A DNA stretch of 64,000 bases from Hyphomicrobiales bacterium (GCA_016185245.1 JACPNZ010000051.1:84723-148722), one strand, 5' to 3'; shown: positions 15,942 to 24,481, counted from the first letter of the stretch. The notes: a model not told the origin generated them from the letters alone. Numbers and translations: made by a program.

Positions 15942-17573
15942 ATGACCGACAGACTTGTCATAGCCCTCGCCCAGCTCAATCCGACGGTGGGGGCCATCGC
16001 CGGCAATCTGGCCATGGCGCGCGCGGCCCGCGCGGCCGCCGGGAGCGCCGACCTGGTGCTGTTTCCGGAACTCTTCATCTGCGGCTACCCGCCGGAAGAC
16101 CTGGTGCTCAGGCCCTCCTTCGTCGAGGAGTGCCGCATGGCGGTCGAGGCGCTGGCGGCGGAGACCAAGGAAGGGCCAGCGGTACTGATCGGCACGCCGT
16201 GGCGCCAAGGGGGCAAACTGCACAATGCCGTGGCACTCCTTGCCAATGGCCGGGTCGAGACCCTGCGGTTCAAGCACGATCTGCCGAATTACGGCGTGTT
16301 TGACGAGAAACGGGTGTTCGAGGCGGGTCCTGCTCCCGGGCCTATCGCCTTCAAGGGGGTGCGCCTCGGCGTGCCGATCTGCGAAGACATCTGGACGAGC
16401 GAGACCTGCGAGACCCTGGCCGAGACGGGAGCCGAGCTGCTCTTGGTTCCCAACGGTTCGCCCTTCGAACAGAACAAGGACGACATGCGGCTCAATCTGG
16501 CCGTGGCGCGGGTGACCGAGACGGGCCTGCCGCTCGCCTATCTCAATCAGGTGGGGGGCCAGGATGAGCTCGTGTTCGACGGCGCGTCGTTCGTTTTGAA
16601 CGGCGATCGGTCGCTTGCCGTACAGATGCCGATGTTCGAAGAGCGGGTGACGCTGACCGAATGGACGAGGGCGGCGAATGGCGAATGGCGCGTGGCGAGT
16701 GGGGAGATTTGCAGGCTTCCCGAAAGAGAAGAAGAGACCTGGAAGGCCTGCGTGCTGGGGCTTCGCGACTATGTGCTGAAGAACCGCTTTCCCGGCGTGG
16801 TGCTCGGCCTTTCGGGCGGCATCGATTCGGCCGTGGTGGCGGCCATGGCGGCGGATGCCTTGGGCCCGGCGCGGGTCCATTGCGTGATGCTGCCCTATGC
16901 CTATACGAGCCGCGACAGTCTGGTCGATGCCGAAGAATGCGCCAAGCTCTTGGGCGTGCGTTACGATGTGGTGCCAATCAAGGAGCCGGTCGAGGGGTTT
17001 CTCTCGGCCCTCAAGCCGATGTTCGCCGGCCGCAATCGCGACATCACCGAGGAGAATATCCAGTCGCGCTCGCGCGGGGTGATCCTCATGGCGATCTCCA
17101 ACAAGCTGGGCGCGATGGTGCTGACCACCGGCAACAAGTCGGAGATGTCGGTGGGCTATGCAACGCTTTATGGCGACATGAACGGCGGCTTCAATCCGAT
17201 CAAGGACGTCTACAAAACGCAAGTCTACCGGCTGGCCCATTGGCGCAATGGGCAGTCCTTCGTCATCCCCGGGCGCATCATTACCAAAGCGCCAACGGCG
17301 GAATTGCGCGAGAACCAGAAGGACCAGGATTCCTTGCCGCCCTACGACGTGCTCGACGACATTCTTTCGTGTCTGGTGGAAAACGAGACGCCGCTGGCCG
17401 AGATCGTCAAGCGCGGCCACGACGAGGCGCTGGTGCGCCGCGTCCAGCACATGCTCTATGTCGCCGAGTACAAGCGCCGGCAGGCGGCCCCCGGCGTCAA
17501 GATCACGAGGCGCAATTTCGGCCGCGACCGGCGCTATCCGATCACCAACGGATTCCGGGACGGGGCTGAATGA
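15942..17573 (+). CDS. nadE: Glutamine-dependent NAD+ synthetase
   Basis: 543 residues. The N-terminal nitrilase-fold glutaminase (about 1-245) has the Glu in [15 protein letters not shown], Lys in [15 protein letters not shown] and Cys in VPICEDIW. The C-terminal NAD synthetase domain (about 265-543) has the P-loop [19 protein letters not shown], plus [18 protein letters not shown]. It converts deamido-NAD to NAD+ using glutamine ammonia. The linker near residues 243-256 carries a short insertion encoded by a GGCGAATGG-like DNA repeat. It ends in a 4-base overlap (ATGA) with gltX. Confidence 0.97.
   Translation: MTDRLVIALAQLNPTVGAIAGNLAMARAARAAAGSADLVLFPELFICGYPPEDLVLRPSFVEECRMAVEALAAETKEGPAVLIGTPWRQGGKLHNAVALLANGRVETLRFKHDLPNYGVFDEKRVFEAGPAPGPIAFKGVRLGVPICEDIWTSETCETLAETGAELLLVPNGSPFEQNKDDMRLNLAVARVTETGLPLAYLNQVGGQDELVFDGASFVLNGDRSLAVQMPMFEERVTLTEWTRAANGEWRVASGEICRLPEREEETWKACVLGLRDYVLKNRFPGVVLGLSGGIDSAVVAAMAADALGPARVHCVMLPYAYTSRDSLVDAEECAKLLGVRYDVVPIKEPVEGFLSALKPMFAGRNRDITEENIQSRSRGVILMAISNKLGAMVLTTGNKSEMSVGYATLYGDMNGGFNPIKDVYKTQVYRLAHWRNGQSFVIPGRIITKAPTAELRENQKDQDSLPPYDVLDDILSCLVENETPLAEIVKRGHDEALVRRVQHMLYVAEYKRRQAAPGVKITRRNFGRDRRYPITNGFRDGAE
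16671..16705. repeat. GGCGAATGG-type simple repeat inserted in-frame in nadE
   Basis: About four tandem 8-9 base units of the form GGCGAATGG, GGCGCGTGG, GGCGAGTGG within the interdomain linker of nadE, read as [10 protein letters not shown]. Similar CGAATGG/CCATTCG repeats are familiar in Rhizobiales intergenic DNA, so this looks like a repeat that invaded a tolerant linker. Confidence 0.6.
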
Positions 17574-18886
17574 CCACCGTCCGCTTCGCCCCCTCGCCCA
17601 CCGGCCGCATCCATATCGGCAATGCCCGCACCGCCATTCTCAACTGGCTGTTCGCCAGGAAGTCCGGCGGCGCCTTCATCCTGCGCTACGACGACACCGA
17701 TGCGGCACGGTCGACGGACGAATTTGCCAGGGGGATCGCCGAGGACCTGGCCTGGCTGGGGATCGTGCCGGATCGCATCGAGTACCAGTCGAAGCGCTTT
17801 GCACGCTATGACGAGCTTGTGGCGAAGCTGAAGGCCGCGGGCCGGCTCTATCCCTGCTATGAGACGGCGGATGAGCTGGAGCGCCGCCGCAAGCGCCAGG
17901 AAGCGCGGGGCGGGCCCCGCATCTACGATCGCGCCGCGCTGAAACTTAGCGATGCCGACCGGGCGGGGCTCGAAGCCGAGGGGCGCAAGCCCCATTGGCG
18001 CTTCAAACTCGAACACCGCATCGTCGACTGGATCGACCTGATCCGCGGCCCACAGCACACCGACCTCGCCAGCCAGTCCGATCCGGTTCTGGTGCGCCAG
18101 GACGGCAGCTACCTCTACACCCTGCCCTCGGTGATCGACGATATCGATTTCGCGGTGACCCATGTCATTCGCGGCGAGGACCATGTGACCAATGCCGCGG
18201 TGCAGATCGAGATCACCGAGGCACTCGGCGGCGCCGCGCCGCAGTATGCCCATCACAGTCTGCTCACCGGCGTGGACGGCAAGGGGCTGTCGAAACGCCT
18301 GGGTTCGCTGTCCATCGCGGCGCTGCGCCAAGCGGGCCTTGAAGCCATGGCGGTGGTCAGCCACGCGGCGCTGCTCGGAACTTCCGACACTATTCATCCG
18401 TGCAAGGACTATTCCGCGCTGGTCACCGGCTTCGACCTGGCCAAGCTGTCGCGGGCGCCGGCCCGCTTCGACGAGGCGGAGCTGCGCCATCTCAATGCCA
18501 GGCTGCTGCATATGACCGAATGGGGCGCGGTGAAGGATCGCCTGGGCTACGGTTCGCCGGAGTTCTGGATGGCCATTCGCGGAAACATCGAGACCCTGGC
18601 CGAGGCGCGGACCTGGCATGAGGTGGTGGCCGGCAGAGTGAGCCCGGTGGTGAACGTCGAGGATCGCGATTTCATCGCCGAAGCGGCGCGGCTGCTGCCG
18701 CCGGAACCGTGGAACGGCTCGACCTGGAAGACCTGGACCGAGGCGGTGAAGGCCGCCACCGACCGCAAGGGCAAGGCCCTGTTCATGCCGCTGCGGCTTG
18801 CCCTTACCGGTCTCGACCACGGGCCGGAACTGGCGCAGCTCCTGCCGCTGATCGGCCGCGACAAGGCGCTTGAGCGGCTCACATAG
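17570..18886 (+). CDS. gltX: Glutamyl-tRNA synthetase (class I, bacterial type)
   Basis: 438 residues. The N-terminal Rossmann catalytic domain starts [18 protein letters not shown], the HIGH motif being HIGN. The KMSKS-like loop is [13 protein letters not shown] near residue 240. The C-terminal anticodon-binding helical domain follows. It charges tRNA-Glu, and in alphaproteobacteria that keep two gltX copies one charges tRNA-Gln for later amidation; this 438-residue form is shorter than the main copy (about 470). Start ATG overlaps the nadE stop by 4 bases, so the two are cotranscribed. Confidence 0.94.
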   Translation: MTTVRFAPSPTGRIHIGNARTAILNWLFARKSGGAFILRYDDTDAARSTDEFARGIAEDLAWLGIVPDRIEYQSKRFARYDELVAKLKAAGRLYPCYETADELERRRKRQEARGGPRIYDRAALKLSDADRAGLEAEGRKPHWRFKLEHRIVDWIDLIRGPQHTDLASQSDPVLVRQDGSYLYTLPSVIDDIDFAVTHVIRGEDHVTNAAVQIEITEALGGAAPQYAHHSLLTGVDGKGLSKRLGSLSIAALRQAGLEAMAVVSHAALLGTSDTIHPCKDYSALVTGFDLAKLSRAPARFDEAELRHLNARLLHMTEWGAVKDRLGYGSPEFWMAIRGNIETLAEARTWHEVVAGRVSPVVNVEDRDFIAEAARLLPPEPWNGSTWKTWTEAVKAATDRKGKALFMPLRLALTGLDHGPELAQLLPLIGRDKALERLT

Positions 18887-18887
18887 T

Positions 18888-18907
18888 TGTCAACATTTTT
18901 GTTGACA
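18888..18907. promoter_or_regulatory. Perfect 8-bp inverted repeat, candidate HicB operator
   Basis: TGTCAACA and TGTTGACA flank TTTT, just after the gltX stop. The right arm contains TTGACA (18902-18907), which with a 17-base spacer and TAGAGT (18925-18930) makes a sigma70-type promoter reading into hicAB. A palindrome over the -35 fits autorepression by the HicB DNA-binding domain. An alternative is a gltX transcript-end hairpin, but no U-tract follows. Confidence 0.6.
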
Positions 18908-18930
18908 CCGACTGTGCGCGTGAATAGAGT
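18902..18930 (+). promoter_or_regulatory. Predicted sigma70-like promoter of hicAB
   Basis: -35 TTGACA (perfect), 17-base spacer, -10 TAGAGT (four of six). It lies about 85 bases upstream of the proposed hicA start and overlaps the palindromic candidate operator. Confidence 0.5.
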
Positions 18931-19014
18931 TTGACCGGTCGTCGATGAATATCGGCGACTCCATAGATGAACTGGAGATACGTGAAATGGCAAGCGTTCT
19001 TAGGAGAGCCTCCT

Positions 19015-19202
19015 TTGACATATTCGGAATTGCGCCGTTGGCTGGCCAAACATGGTTGCACCTTCGAAACCCATAGGGGCGGTAGTGGACACATTACCGT
19101 GCGGCGCGGGAACAACAGATCACAATTGCCTGCCATGGAAGTGGGAAGGAGCTTGGCAAAGGCCTGATCGAGAAGATCAAGAAAGATCTTGGATTGAAAT
19201 GA
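19015..19202 (+). pseudogene. hicA: HicA-family mRNA interferase toxin with 1-base frameshift
   Basis: A TTG start at 19015 has AGGAG eight bases upstream and begins with MTYSELRRWLAKHGC, then GGSGHITVRRGN, the HicA double-stranded RNA-binding-like fold with its catalytic His in GSGH. At about 19133 the frame breaks. The continuation HGSGKELGKGLIEKIKKDLGLK is read in another frame and ends in a TGA overlapping the hicB ATG. Inserting one base at CCTGC-CAT restores a 62-residue HicA. Unrepaired, the first frame ends at 19165-19167 and loses the conserved C-terminus. This is either a real inactivating mutation or a sequencing error. Confidence 0.8.
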
Positions 19203-19681
19203 TTTCATATCGCGTACATTTGACTTCCGATTCAAACGGCACGATTCTTGTGACTTCGCCCGATTTTCCTGAGTTGGTGACGTTTGGAGACGATGAAGCC
19301 GACGCGCTCTTATATGCGGTGGGAGCGTTCGAGGAAGCGATCACAGCTCGGATTTCCAATCGAGAGGAAGTTCCTCTGCCGTCTAACAAGCCACGTTCGG
19401 GAAGACGGATCGATCTAGGCGATGACGCTACCAGTCCGCCAGCCAAATCATCGGATCGTTGGGTCTCTCTGCCTCTCGGAGCGTCGGTAAAGATTCTACT
19501 CTATCAGCAGATGTGGAAGGACGGCGTCCGCAAGGCCGATCTCGCCAGGAAAATGGATTTGCACCGCCAGGAAATCGACCGGTTGCTCGACCTCAATCAC
19601 GCCACGAGTCTTGCAAAGATCGAAAAGGCGTTTGCCGCCCTCGGCAAGACACTCGACATTGCGGTGGCCAACGCGGCATAA
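19199..19681 (+). CDS. hicB: HicB-family antitoxin with C-terminal helix-turn-helix
   Basis: 160 residues from the ATG at 19199, which overlaps the hicA stop as ATGA. The N-terminal partial RNase-H-like HicB fold reads ISYRVHLTSDSNGTILVTSPDFPELVTFGDDEADAL. The C-terminus (about 105-155) is an HTH of the kind seen in longer HicB proteins (KADLARKMDLHRQEIDRLLDL). It should bind and neutralise HicA and repress its own promoter. Base composition is less GC-rich than the flanking genes, a hint of acquisition. The upstream in-frame ATG at 19052 is an artefact inside hicA. Confidence 0.88.
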   Translation: MISYRVHLTSDSNGTILVTSPDFPELVTFGDDEADALLYAVGAFEEAITARISNREEVPLPSNKPRSGRRIDLGDDATSPPAKSSDRWVSLPLGASVKILLYQQMWKDGVRKADLARKMDLHRQEIDRLLDLNHATSLAKIEKAFAALGKTLDIAVANAA

Positions 19682-19689
19682 TCCCGCGC

Positions 19690-20334
19690 ATGATCCTGGT
19701 CGGCCAGTATGACTCGCCTTTCGTGCGCCGCGTAGCGGTGACGTTGCATCACTATCACATGCCGTTCACCCGCGACACCAAATCGGTGTTCGGCGACGCC
19801 AAGGCGATGCAGAAGATCAATCCGCTGATCCGCGTGCCCTCGCTCATTCTCGAGGGCGGCGAGACGCTGGTCGATTCGGCCGCCATCATCGACTGTCTCG
19901 ACGAGATGGCGGGACCGGCCCGGGCGCTGACGCCGGCCCATGGGCCGGAGCGGCGCAAGGTGTTGCAGGCCGTGGCGATCGCCACCGGAGCCATGGACAA
20001 GGCGGTGCAGATTTTCCTCGAACGGCATTTTCATCCCGGCAAGATGCTGAGCAGGGAGTGGGAAAGCCGCTGCCTCAAGCAGCTTGCCGGGGCGCTCGAT
20101 CATCTCGAACGCGGCTGCGGGGCGCCGTGGTTCATCGATAGCCAGATGAGTCAGGCGGATGTCACCATCGGCTGCCTCATCGGCTACCTGAAGCTCCGGG
20201 TCGCCGACGCCTTTCCCGCCAACAGATACCCGCGGATTCATTCCCTGGCGGTGCATTGCGAACTGCGCGAGGAATTCGTGAAATCGCGGCCCGGCGCCAA
20301 CGAGACCATGCCTGCCGCCAAGGGCCGATCATAG
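19690..20334 (+). CDS. Glutathione S-transferase family protein
   Basis: 214 residues. The thioredoxin-like N-terminus MILVGQYDSPFVRRVAVTLHHY carries the Ser of the GSH site, followed by IRVPSLILEGGETLVDSAAIIDCLDE, where VPSL and the DS pair bind the gamma-glutamyl group. The C-terminal helical domain has SQADVTIGCLIGYL. Start at 19690, nine bases after hicB; the longer open frame to 19459 runs through hicB and is not used. The substrate is unknown. It converges with another GST gene and their ends overlap by six bases. Confidence 0.85.
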   Translation: MILVGQYDSPFVRRVAVTLHHYHMPFTRDTKSVFGDAKAMQKINPLIRVPSLILEGGETLVDSAAIIDCLDEMAGPARALTPAHGPERRKVLQAVAIATGAMDKAVQIFLERHFHPGKMLSREWESRCLKQLAGALDHLERGCGAPWFIDSQMSQADVTIGCLIGYLKLRVADAFPANRYPRIHSLAVHCELREEFVKSRPGANETMPAAKGRS

Positions 20335-20961
20335 CGGCACGGGCAGGACCGACTTGGGATCGGGGACGACGTAGCCGCGCTGCACCGCCGGGCGGGTGGC
20401 GATCGAAAGATACCAGCGCAGCACGTGGCGGTAGTCGCGCAAGGCGATGCGATGCCTTTCATGGCGAGCGATCCACGGGAAGGTCGCGATATCGGCAATC
20501 GAATAGGCATCGCAGATGAAGTCGCGGCCGGCGAGACGCCGGTCGAGGGTCGCATAGATGCGTTTGGCCTCTTCGGCATACCAGACCTCGGCGAACGGCG
20601 CCTTGCCGGGGTGGCTCGCGAGAAAATAGTGGGCCCGGCCGAGGAACGGGCCGACCGTCGACATCTGCCACATCAGCCATTCATGGACGCGGAGCCGCAG
20701 CACCGGTTCGCTGGGGTAGAGGAGCCCGGTCTTGTCGCCAAGATACATGAGGATGGCGCCCGATTCGAATACGCTGAGCCCGGTGTCGCGATCGACGATT
20801 GCCGGAATGCGGTTATAGGGCGAGATCGCCTCGAAGGCGGGGGTGAACTGTTCGCCCTTGTTGATGTCGATATGATGGACTTGGTAAGCAAGCCCCATCT
20901 CCTCCAGGGCGATCGAGATCTTGCGGCCGTTGGGCGTGGCGAAGGTATAGAGTTCGATCAT
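20329..20961 (-). CDS. Glutathione S-transferase family protein
   Basis: 210 residues, of the GST/YghU/GstB type. The N-terminus MIELYTFATPNGRKISIALEEMGL has a TPNG redox/GSH turn, then YNRIPAIVD (cis-Pro) and SVFESGAILMYLGDK (Glu-Ser GSH contact). The C-terminal domain includes YSIADIATFPWI, the conserved N-capping motif. The TPNG and EESG-like features match the Nu-class/YghU group. It is the last gene of an XRE regulator, PhnD-like protein and GST unit, with 4-base overlaps at each joint. Confidence 0.88.
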   Translation of the reverse strand: MIELYTFATPNGRKISIALEEMGLAYQVHHIDINKGEQFTPAFEAISPYNRIPAIVDRDTGLSVFESGAILMYLGDKTGLLYPSEPVLRLRVHEWLMWQMSTVGPFLGRAHYFLASHPGKAPFAEVWYAEEAKRIYATLDRRLAGRDFICDAYSIADIATFPWIARHERHRIALRDYRHVLRWYLSIATRPAVQRGYVVPDPKSVLPVPL

Positions 20962-21722
20962 AGAAGCTCCAATCCGCCGGCCCGCCGCATGGCGGATTCG
21001 AGAACGATGATGCGGTCATAGGCTTGGGGGCTGAGGGTGGAATAGCCCGTCAACAGAAGTTGCTGGCGTGTTTCGATCAGATCAGGGTCGGCAAAGGCGC
21101 GGGCGAGGGCTGTCTGCAACGCCGCCAACTCGCCGGCGATGGTGACATAGGGCAGGGCCGGCACGGCCGGCGAGCGGGCGATTTCAACCAGGCCTTCGAG
21201 ATAATCGGGGCGATAGCGCCTGGCCAGCGCCACACAGACGGCATCGGTGGCGCAGACATCGGCGGAACCTTCTCGCACGGCGCGCAGCGAGGCGATGTGG
21301 CCGCCGGTCCTGATGGTGCTGCCGAAGAACCGGCCGTGCCGGCCAAGCGGCGCGAAGACCAGTTGCAGGGCGAGCATTCCCGACATCGAATCGGGCGCGT
21401 TGACGGCGGCGGTCCGCCCACGGAAATCAGCGAGCGGCCGCATCTCCCGGGCAAAGACCAGGCTGCAATAGTTCGGTCCCTCGCAGCCGTCGGCGCCATA
21501 GTGGGGGGTGGCCACCAGCTTCAGCCGGCCTTTGAATTCGTGGGTGAAGGGATAGCCGCAAGTCTGGCTGAACAGCAGTCGCGGATCGCGCCAGGCGGCG
21601 GTGTGATCGGCCGGACGCGCCAGCGGTGGTACGCTTTCGAGATGACGGGCGATGCCGGCCCACCAGCTATCGGTGGCGGCGCGAAACTCGGGCCAGTCGT
21701 ACATCGGCAGGGTGGCGATCAT
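20958..21722 (-). CDS. PhnD-like phosphate/phosphonate substrate-binding-domain protein without signal peptide
   Basis: 254 residues beginning IATLPMYDWPEFRAATDSWW. The fold signature LFSQTCGYPFTHEFKGRLKLVATPHYGADGCEG plus DFRGRTAAVNAPDSMSGMLALQ resembles PhnD/SsuA periplasmic binding proteins. No Sec or Tat signal or lipobox precedes it, so it should stay in the cytoplasm. ATG 21722 overlaps the XRE regulator stop by 4 bases and its own stop overlaps the GST start. No ABC permease or ATPase is adjacent. An intracellular ligand sensor or enzyme is plausible; function is not known. Confidence 0.75.
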   Translation of the reverse strand: MIATLPMYDWPEFRAATDSWWAGIARHLESVPPLARPADHTAAWRDPRLLFSQTCGYPFTHEFKGRLKLVATPHYGADGCEGPNYCSLVFAREMRPLADFRGRTAAVNAPDSMSGMLALQLVFAPLGRHGRFFGSTIRTGGHIASLRAVREGSADVCATDAVCVALARRYRPDYLEGLVEIARSPAVPALPYVTIAGELAALQTALARAFADPDLIETRQQLLLTGYSTLSPQAYDRIIVLESAMRRAGGLELL

Positions 21723-22582
21723 GTCAGGTCTTTCATCAGCCGACGGATGAAGCCCGCCGTCTCGTTGGGCTGCACCACGGCATGGCGAATGAGATCGTCG
21801 AAATGCTGGGTAAGCTGGCGGATGTGTTCGGTCGAGGTGAAGACGAAGTAGAAGCCCCCCATATAGACGGCGGCGCGGGCCTGGCCGAAGACGGTATAGG
21901 GGGCGGCGAAGCGCTCGCGCCCGTCGAACAGGAACCAGCGATAGGCAGGATAGAGGTTTTCGACCAGACCCGCCATGTGCTCCAACTGGCGGCGGCGCTC
22001 GCGCAGCGGCAGGTGGCGCCACAGGCCCTCGCCGCGGGCAAGGGCTTCGACCGACTGGCGGGTCGAGCACACCTCGATCTCGCTGGCCGCCGCCCGGGCG
22101 TGGTCGATGCGGCGGCGGGCCTCGGCCGCCGCGGCGGCCGCCTCGCCGAGCGAGGACTTGCCGTTCTCATGGACGATCACCGCCTCGGTCTTGACCTGAT
22201 CGGGCAGCGAGGACGGCACATAGCGGAGCTTGGAACCGCGCGCCTCCTCATGCCAGTGCTTCAGGTGCTCGTTGGCGGGATAGTCGGCGCCGGGCGAGAC
22301 GGCGGTCTGCGATACCACGTCGGGCGTGACCTCACGCATTTCGGAAATGCCGAGCAGCCAGTCGACCGAGGCGCCGTGGCGCTGGGCGATGCGGGCGATG
22401 GTCTCGGCCCGCGGCAGGCGGACGTTTTGCTCGGCGAGAAGCTGCGACAGGGTCGAGCGGTCGAGCCCGGCGCGGGCGGCAAAGCGGGCCTGCGACCGGC
22501 CGGTTCCGGCAATAAGTTCGGCCAGGCGTCGCTGAAAGACCGCAACGGTCTGCCGTTTACTAATGTCAGGTTCTGTTGACAA
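21719..22582 (-). CDS. XRE-family regulator with N-terminal HTH and long C-terminal domain
   Basis: 287 residues from a TTG start. The HTH is FAARAGLDRSTLSQLLAEQNVRLPRAETIARIAQRHG (about residues 33-70), of Cro/C1 type. The C-terminal 200 residues, with YRWFLFDGRERFAAPYTVFGQARAAVYMGGFYFVFTST, form a separate domain that I do not recognise. The TTG lies inside a palindrome (22574-22591) and about 8 bases downstream of a -10-like TATAGT, which suggests a leaderless autorepressed transcript. It heads an operon with the PhnD-like protein and GST. The divergent gene is a desaturase. Confidence 0.8.
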   Translation of the reverse strand: MSTEPDISKRQTVAVFQRRLAELIAGTGRSQARFAARAGLDRSTLSQLLAEQNVRLPRAETIARIAQRHGASVDWLLGISEMREVTPDVVSQTAVSPGADYPANEHLKHWHEEARGSKLRYVPSSLPDQVKTEAVIVHENGKSSLGEAAAAAAEARRRIDHARAAASEIEVCSTRQSVEALARGEGLWRHLPLRERRRQLEHMAGLVENLYPAYRWFLFDGRERFAAPYTVFGQARAAVYMGGFYFVFTSTEHIRQLTQHFDDLIRHAVVQPNETAGFIRRLMKDLT

Positions 22583-22591
22583 TCGTCAACA
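22574..22591. promoter_or_regulatory. Palindromic operator at divergent XRE/desaturase promoter
   Basis: TGTTGAC and GTCAACA flank AATC, perfect 7-bp arms. On the minus strand a TTGATC-16 bases-TATAGT promoter lies immediately upstream and places the operator at about +1 and over the TTG start of the XRE gene. Half-sites are the same TGTTGAC word found at the hicAB promoter, though in opposite order. Confidence 0.6.
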
Positions 22592-22688
22592 CTATACATG
22601 CTTGTGTTACATGATCAACAGGCGGCGGTGGGGTTCGCCTGTATACTCGCACGGATTCAATCGGTTTCCGAACGAGGGGCTTCGGCAC

Positions 22689-23600
22689 GTGACGGCGCGA
22701 CGGCATGAACTGGAATGGCCGACATTCCTGCTGATCTTTCTGGTCTATGCCGGACTGGCGGCGCTGATCTGGCTCAACGCCGTGCTGGCGTGGTGGATCA
22801 TCCTGCCGGCCGGCGCCTATCTGGCGGCCCTGCATGTCTCGTTGCAGCACGAGGTTCTGCACGGCCACCCGACCGGCAGCCGGCGGCTGAACGAAGCCCT
22901 GGTCTTCCTCACCCCGCATTTCTGGCTGCCCTACCCGCGCTACCGGGATAGCCACCTCAAGCACCACAACGATGCCGACCTGACCGATCCGCGGCGCGAT
23001 CCCGAATCCTACTACATGCTGCCGGAAGACTGGGCGGGCCTCGGCGGCGTCAGGCAAGCGCTTTATCGCCTGAACCACACGCTCGCCGGCCGCATGATCA
23101 TGGGTCCGGCCATCAGCATCGTCCGCATGTGGTCGACCGATTTCGCGGCGATTGGCAAAGGTGACGGGGAGATTGCCGGGGCCTGGGTCTATCATGTGGC
23201 GGCCTGCGGCCTCACCATCTGGCTGGTGGCATTCGTCGCCGGCATGCCCTTATGGCAATATATGCTGCTCATTTCCTATCCGGGAATATCCCTGGCACTG
23301 GTGCGCTCCTACTGCGAGCACCGGGCGGCGGATGCGCCGGAACATCGCACCATCATCGTCGAGGCCTCGCCGTTCTGGGCGCTGCTGTTCCTTAACAACA
23401 ACCTGCACGTCGCCCATCACGACCGCCCGGCGCTGGCCTGGTACAAGATTCCGGCCCATTACCGGGCCGAGCGCGACCGCATGCTGGCCGAGAACGACGG
23501 CTACACCATGAACGGCTATGGCGAAATCTTCCGGCGCTATCTGTTCAGCGCCAAGGAACCCATCGCCTATCCGCGCATGGACTGGCTGCGGCCCGATTGA
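22689..23600 (+). CDS. Membrane fatty acid desaturase/hydroxylase family protein
   Basis: 303 residues from GTG 22689, which has GAGGGG nine bases upstream; the open frame begins earlier at 22563. The three histidine boxes of the di-iron desaturase superfamily are HVSLQHEVLHGHPTG, RDSHLKHHND and NNLHVAHHDRP. Four hydrophobic helices surround them (for example FLLIFLVYAGLAALIWL and LTIWLVAFVAGMPLW). It would oxidise a lipid acyl chain or similar hydrophobic substrate at the inner membrane. Substrate is unknown. It is cotranscribed with a glycosyltransferase and divergent from the XRE regulator. Confidence 0.85.
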   Translation: MTARRHELEWPTFLLIFLVYAGLAALIWLNAVLAWWIILPAGAYLAALHVSLQHEVLHGHPTGSRRLNEALVFLTPHFWLPYPRYRDSHLKHHNDADLTDPRRDPESYYMLPEDWAGLGGVRQALYRLNHTLAGRMIMGPAISIVRMWSTDFAAIGKGDGEIAGAWVYHVAACGLTIWLVAFVAGMPLWQYMLLISYPGISLALVRSYCEHRAADAPEHRTIIVEASPFWALLFLNNNLHVAHHDRPALAWYKIPAHYRAERDRMLAENDGYTMNGYGEIFRRYLFSAKEPIAYPRMDWLRPD

Positions 23601-23632
23601 CGGGCCGCCGGGCCGCGTGCCAAGCCGCTCCT

Positions 23633-24376
23633 GTGACCAGCTTCTCGGTGATCATCCCAACCCGTGACCGGCCGCACTATCTGCGCCAGGCGCTGCGGAG
23701 TGTTCTTGCCCAGGCTCACGCCGACATCGAGACGATCGTCGTCAACGACGGCACGGGTGGCGCCGAAATCGCCAATTCGGTTTCATCGGCCATAAGGGTT
23801 CTCGACAGCCGCGGCCAAGGCCCGGTGGCGGCCCGCATCGCCGGGGTTGCGGCAGCACGGGGCGAGGCGATCGCCTTTCTCGACGATGACGACCGGTTCA
23901 CCGATGAAATGTATCTGGCGCGGGCGGCGCGGCATTTCGCCGAGGGCGCCGATTTCTGTTTCGCCGACGGCACGCTGGTGTTCGATGACGGCCGGGCCGA
24001 CCTTCCCTTCTCATACACGGCCGATGCGTCCTCGCTTGCCCGCGACAACACCATCCTGATCTCGGCGGTGAGCTATCGCCGCAACCTGCATGACCGGCTG
24101 GGACGGTTCGACGAAACGCTGCCCTATTACTGGGATTGGGACTGGTACCTGCGGGTGGCGGGTTCGGGGGCCAGACTGTGGCACGATCAAAACCCCGTCG
24201 TGGCGATTCGCCTGCACGCCGAGAACATGTCGGGCGAGAGCCTCGCTACGGCGCGGCGCGCCAATCTCGACCGCCTGGCGGAGAAGCACAAGCTGGCGCC
24301 ACTCGCCCTCAAGAACCACCTCGACTTGGCGCGCGAGGCCCAGAAGCCTCGTCCAACACCTGGTGCAACTATTTGA
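23633..24376 (+). CDS. Glycosyltransferase family 2
   Basis: 247 residues from GTG 23633; a TTG at 23597 overlapping the desaturase stop is an alternative. The GT-A fold signature is TSFSVIIPTRDRPHYLRQALRSVL, then VVNDGTGG and the metal-binding FLDDDDRFTDEMY. A later acidic acceptor motif is YYWDWDWYLRVAGSG. Soluble, cytoplasmic or membrane-associated. The acceptor is unknown. Next to the desaturase it may act in glycolipid synthesis, which is inference from adjacency only. Confidence 0.88.
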   Translation: MTSFSVIIPTRDRPHYLRQALRSVLAQAHADIETIVVNDGTGGAEIANSVSSAIRVLDSRGQGPVAARIAGVAAARGEAIAFLDDDDRFTDEMYLARAARHFAEGADFCFADGTLVFDDGRADLPFSYTADASSLARDNTILISAVSYRRNLHDRLGRFDETLPYYWDWDWYLRVAGSGARLWHDQNPVVAIRLHAENMSGESLATARRANLDRLAEKHKLAPLALKNHLDLAREAQKPRPTPGATI

Positions 24377-24433
24377 TAATGAAAGACTTTTTGTGGCTGC
24401 CGGAAGAGACCGAAGATTCACGGCGATTTGTCG

Positions 24434-24481
24434 GGGTTTTTCCACAGGCAGCGCGAAAAAACCCTGCAAAATAAGGGTTTT
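24434..24481 (+). promoter_or_regulatory. Mutually exclusive hairpins upstream of the HU gene
   Basis: Three complementary segments: GGGTTTTT (24434-24441), AAAAACCC/AAAACCCT (24457-24465) and AGGGTTTT (24474-24481). The middle one can pair with either the first or the last, with eight-base stems in both cases. It follows the glycosyltransferase stop by 57 bases and precedes the HU start by 58. It could be a transcript end for the glycosyltransferase unit or an attenuator for HU. Confidence 0.45.

Noticed and set aside
15927..17450. 507-codon minus-strand open frame opposite nadE
   Set aside because: Antisense shadow of nadE, a result of high GC at third positions.
18888..18907. Intrinsic terminator of gltX
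   Set aside because: AT-rich stem without U-tract; the overlap with a -35 makes an operator more likely.
24438..24447. DnaA-box-like TTTTCCACA
   Set aside because: A single one-mismatch box without clustering or AT-rich DUE does not support an origin.
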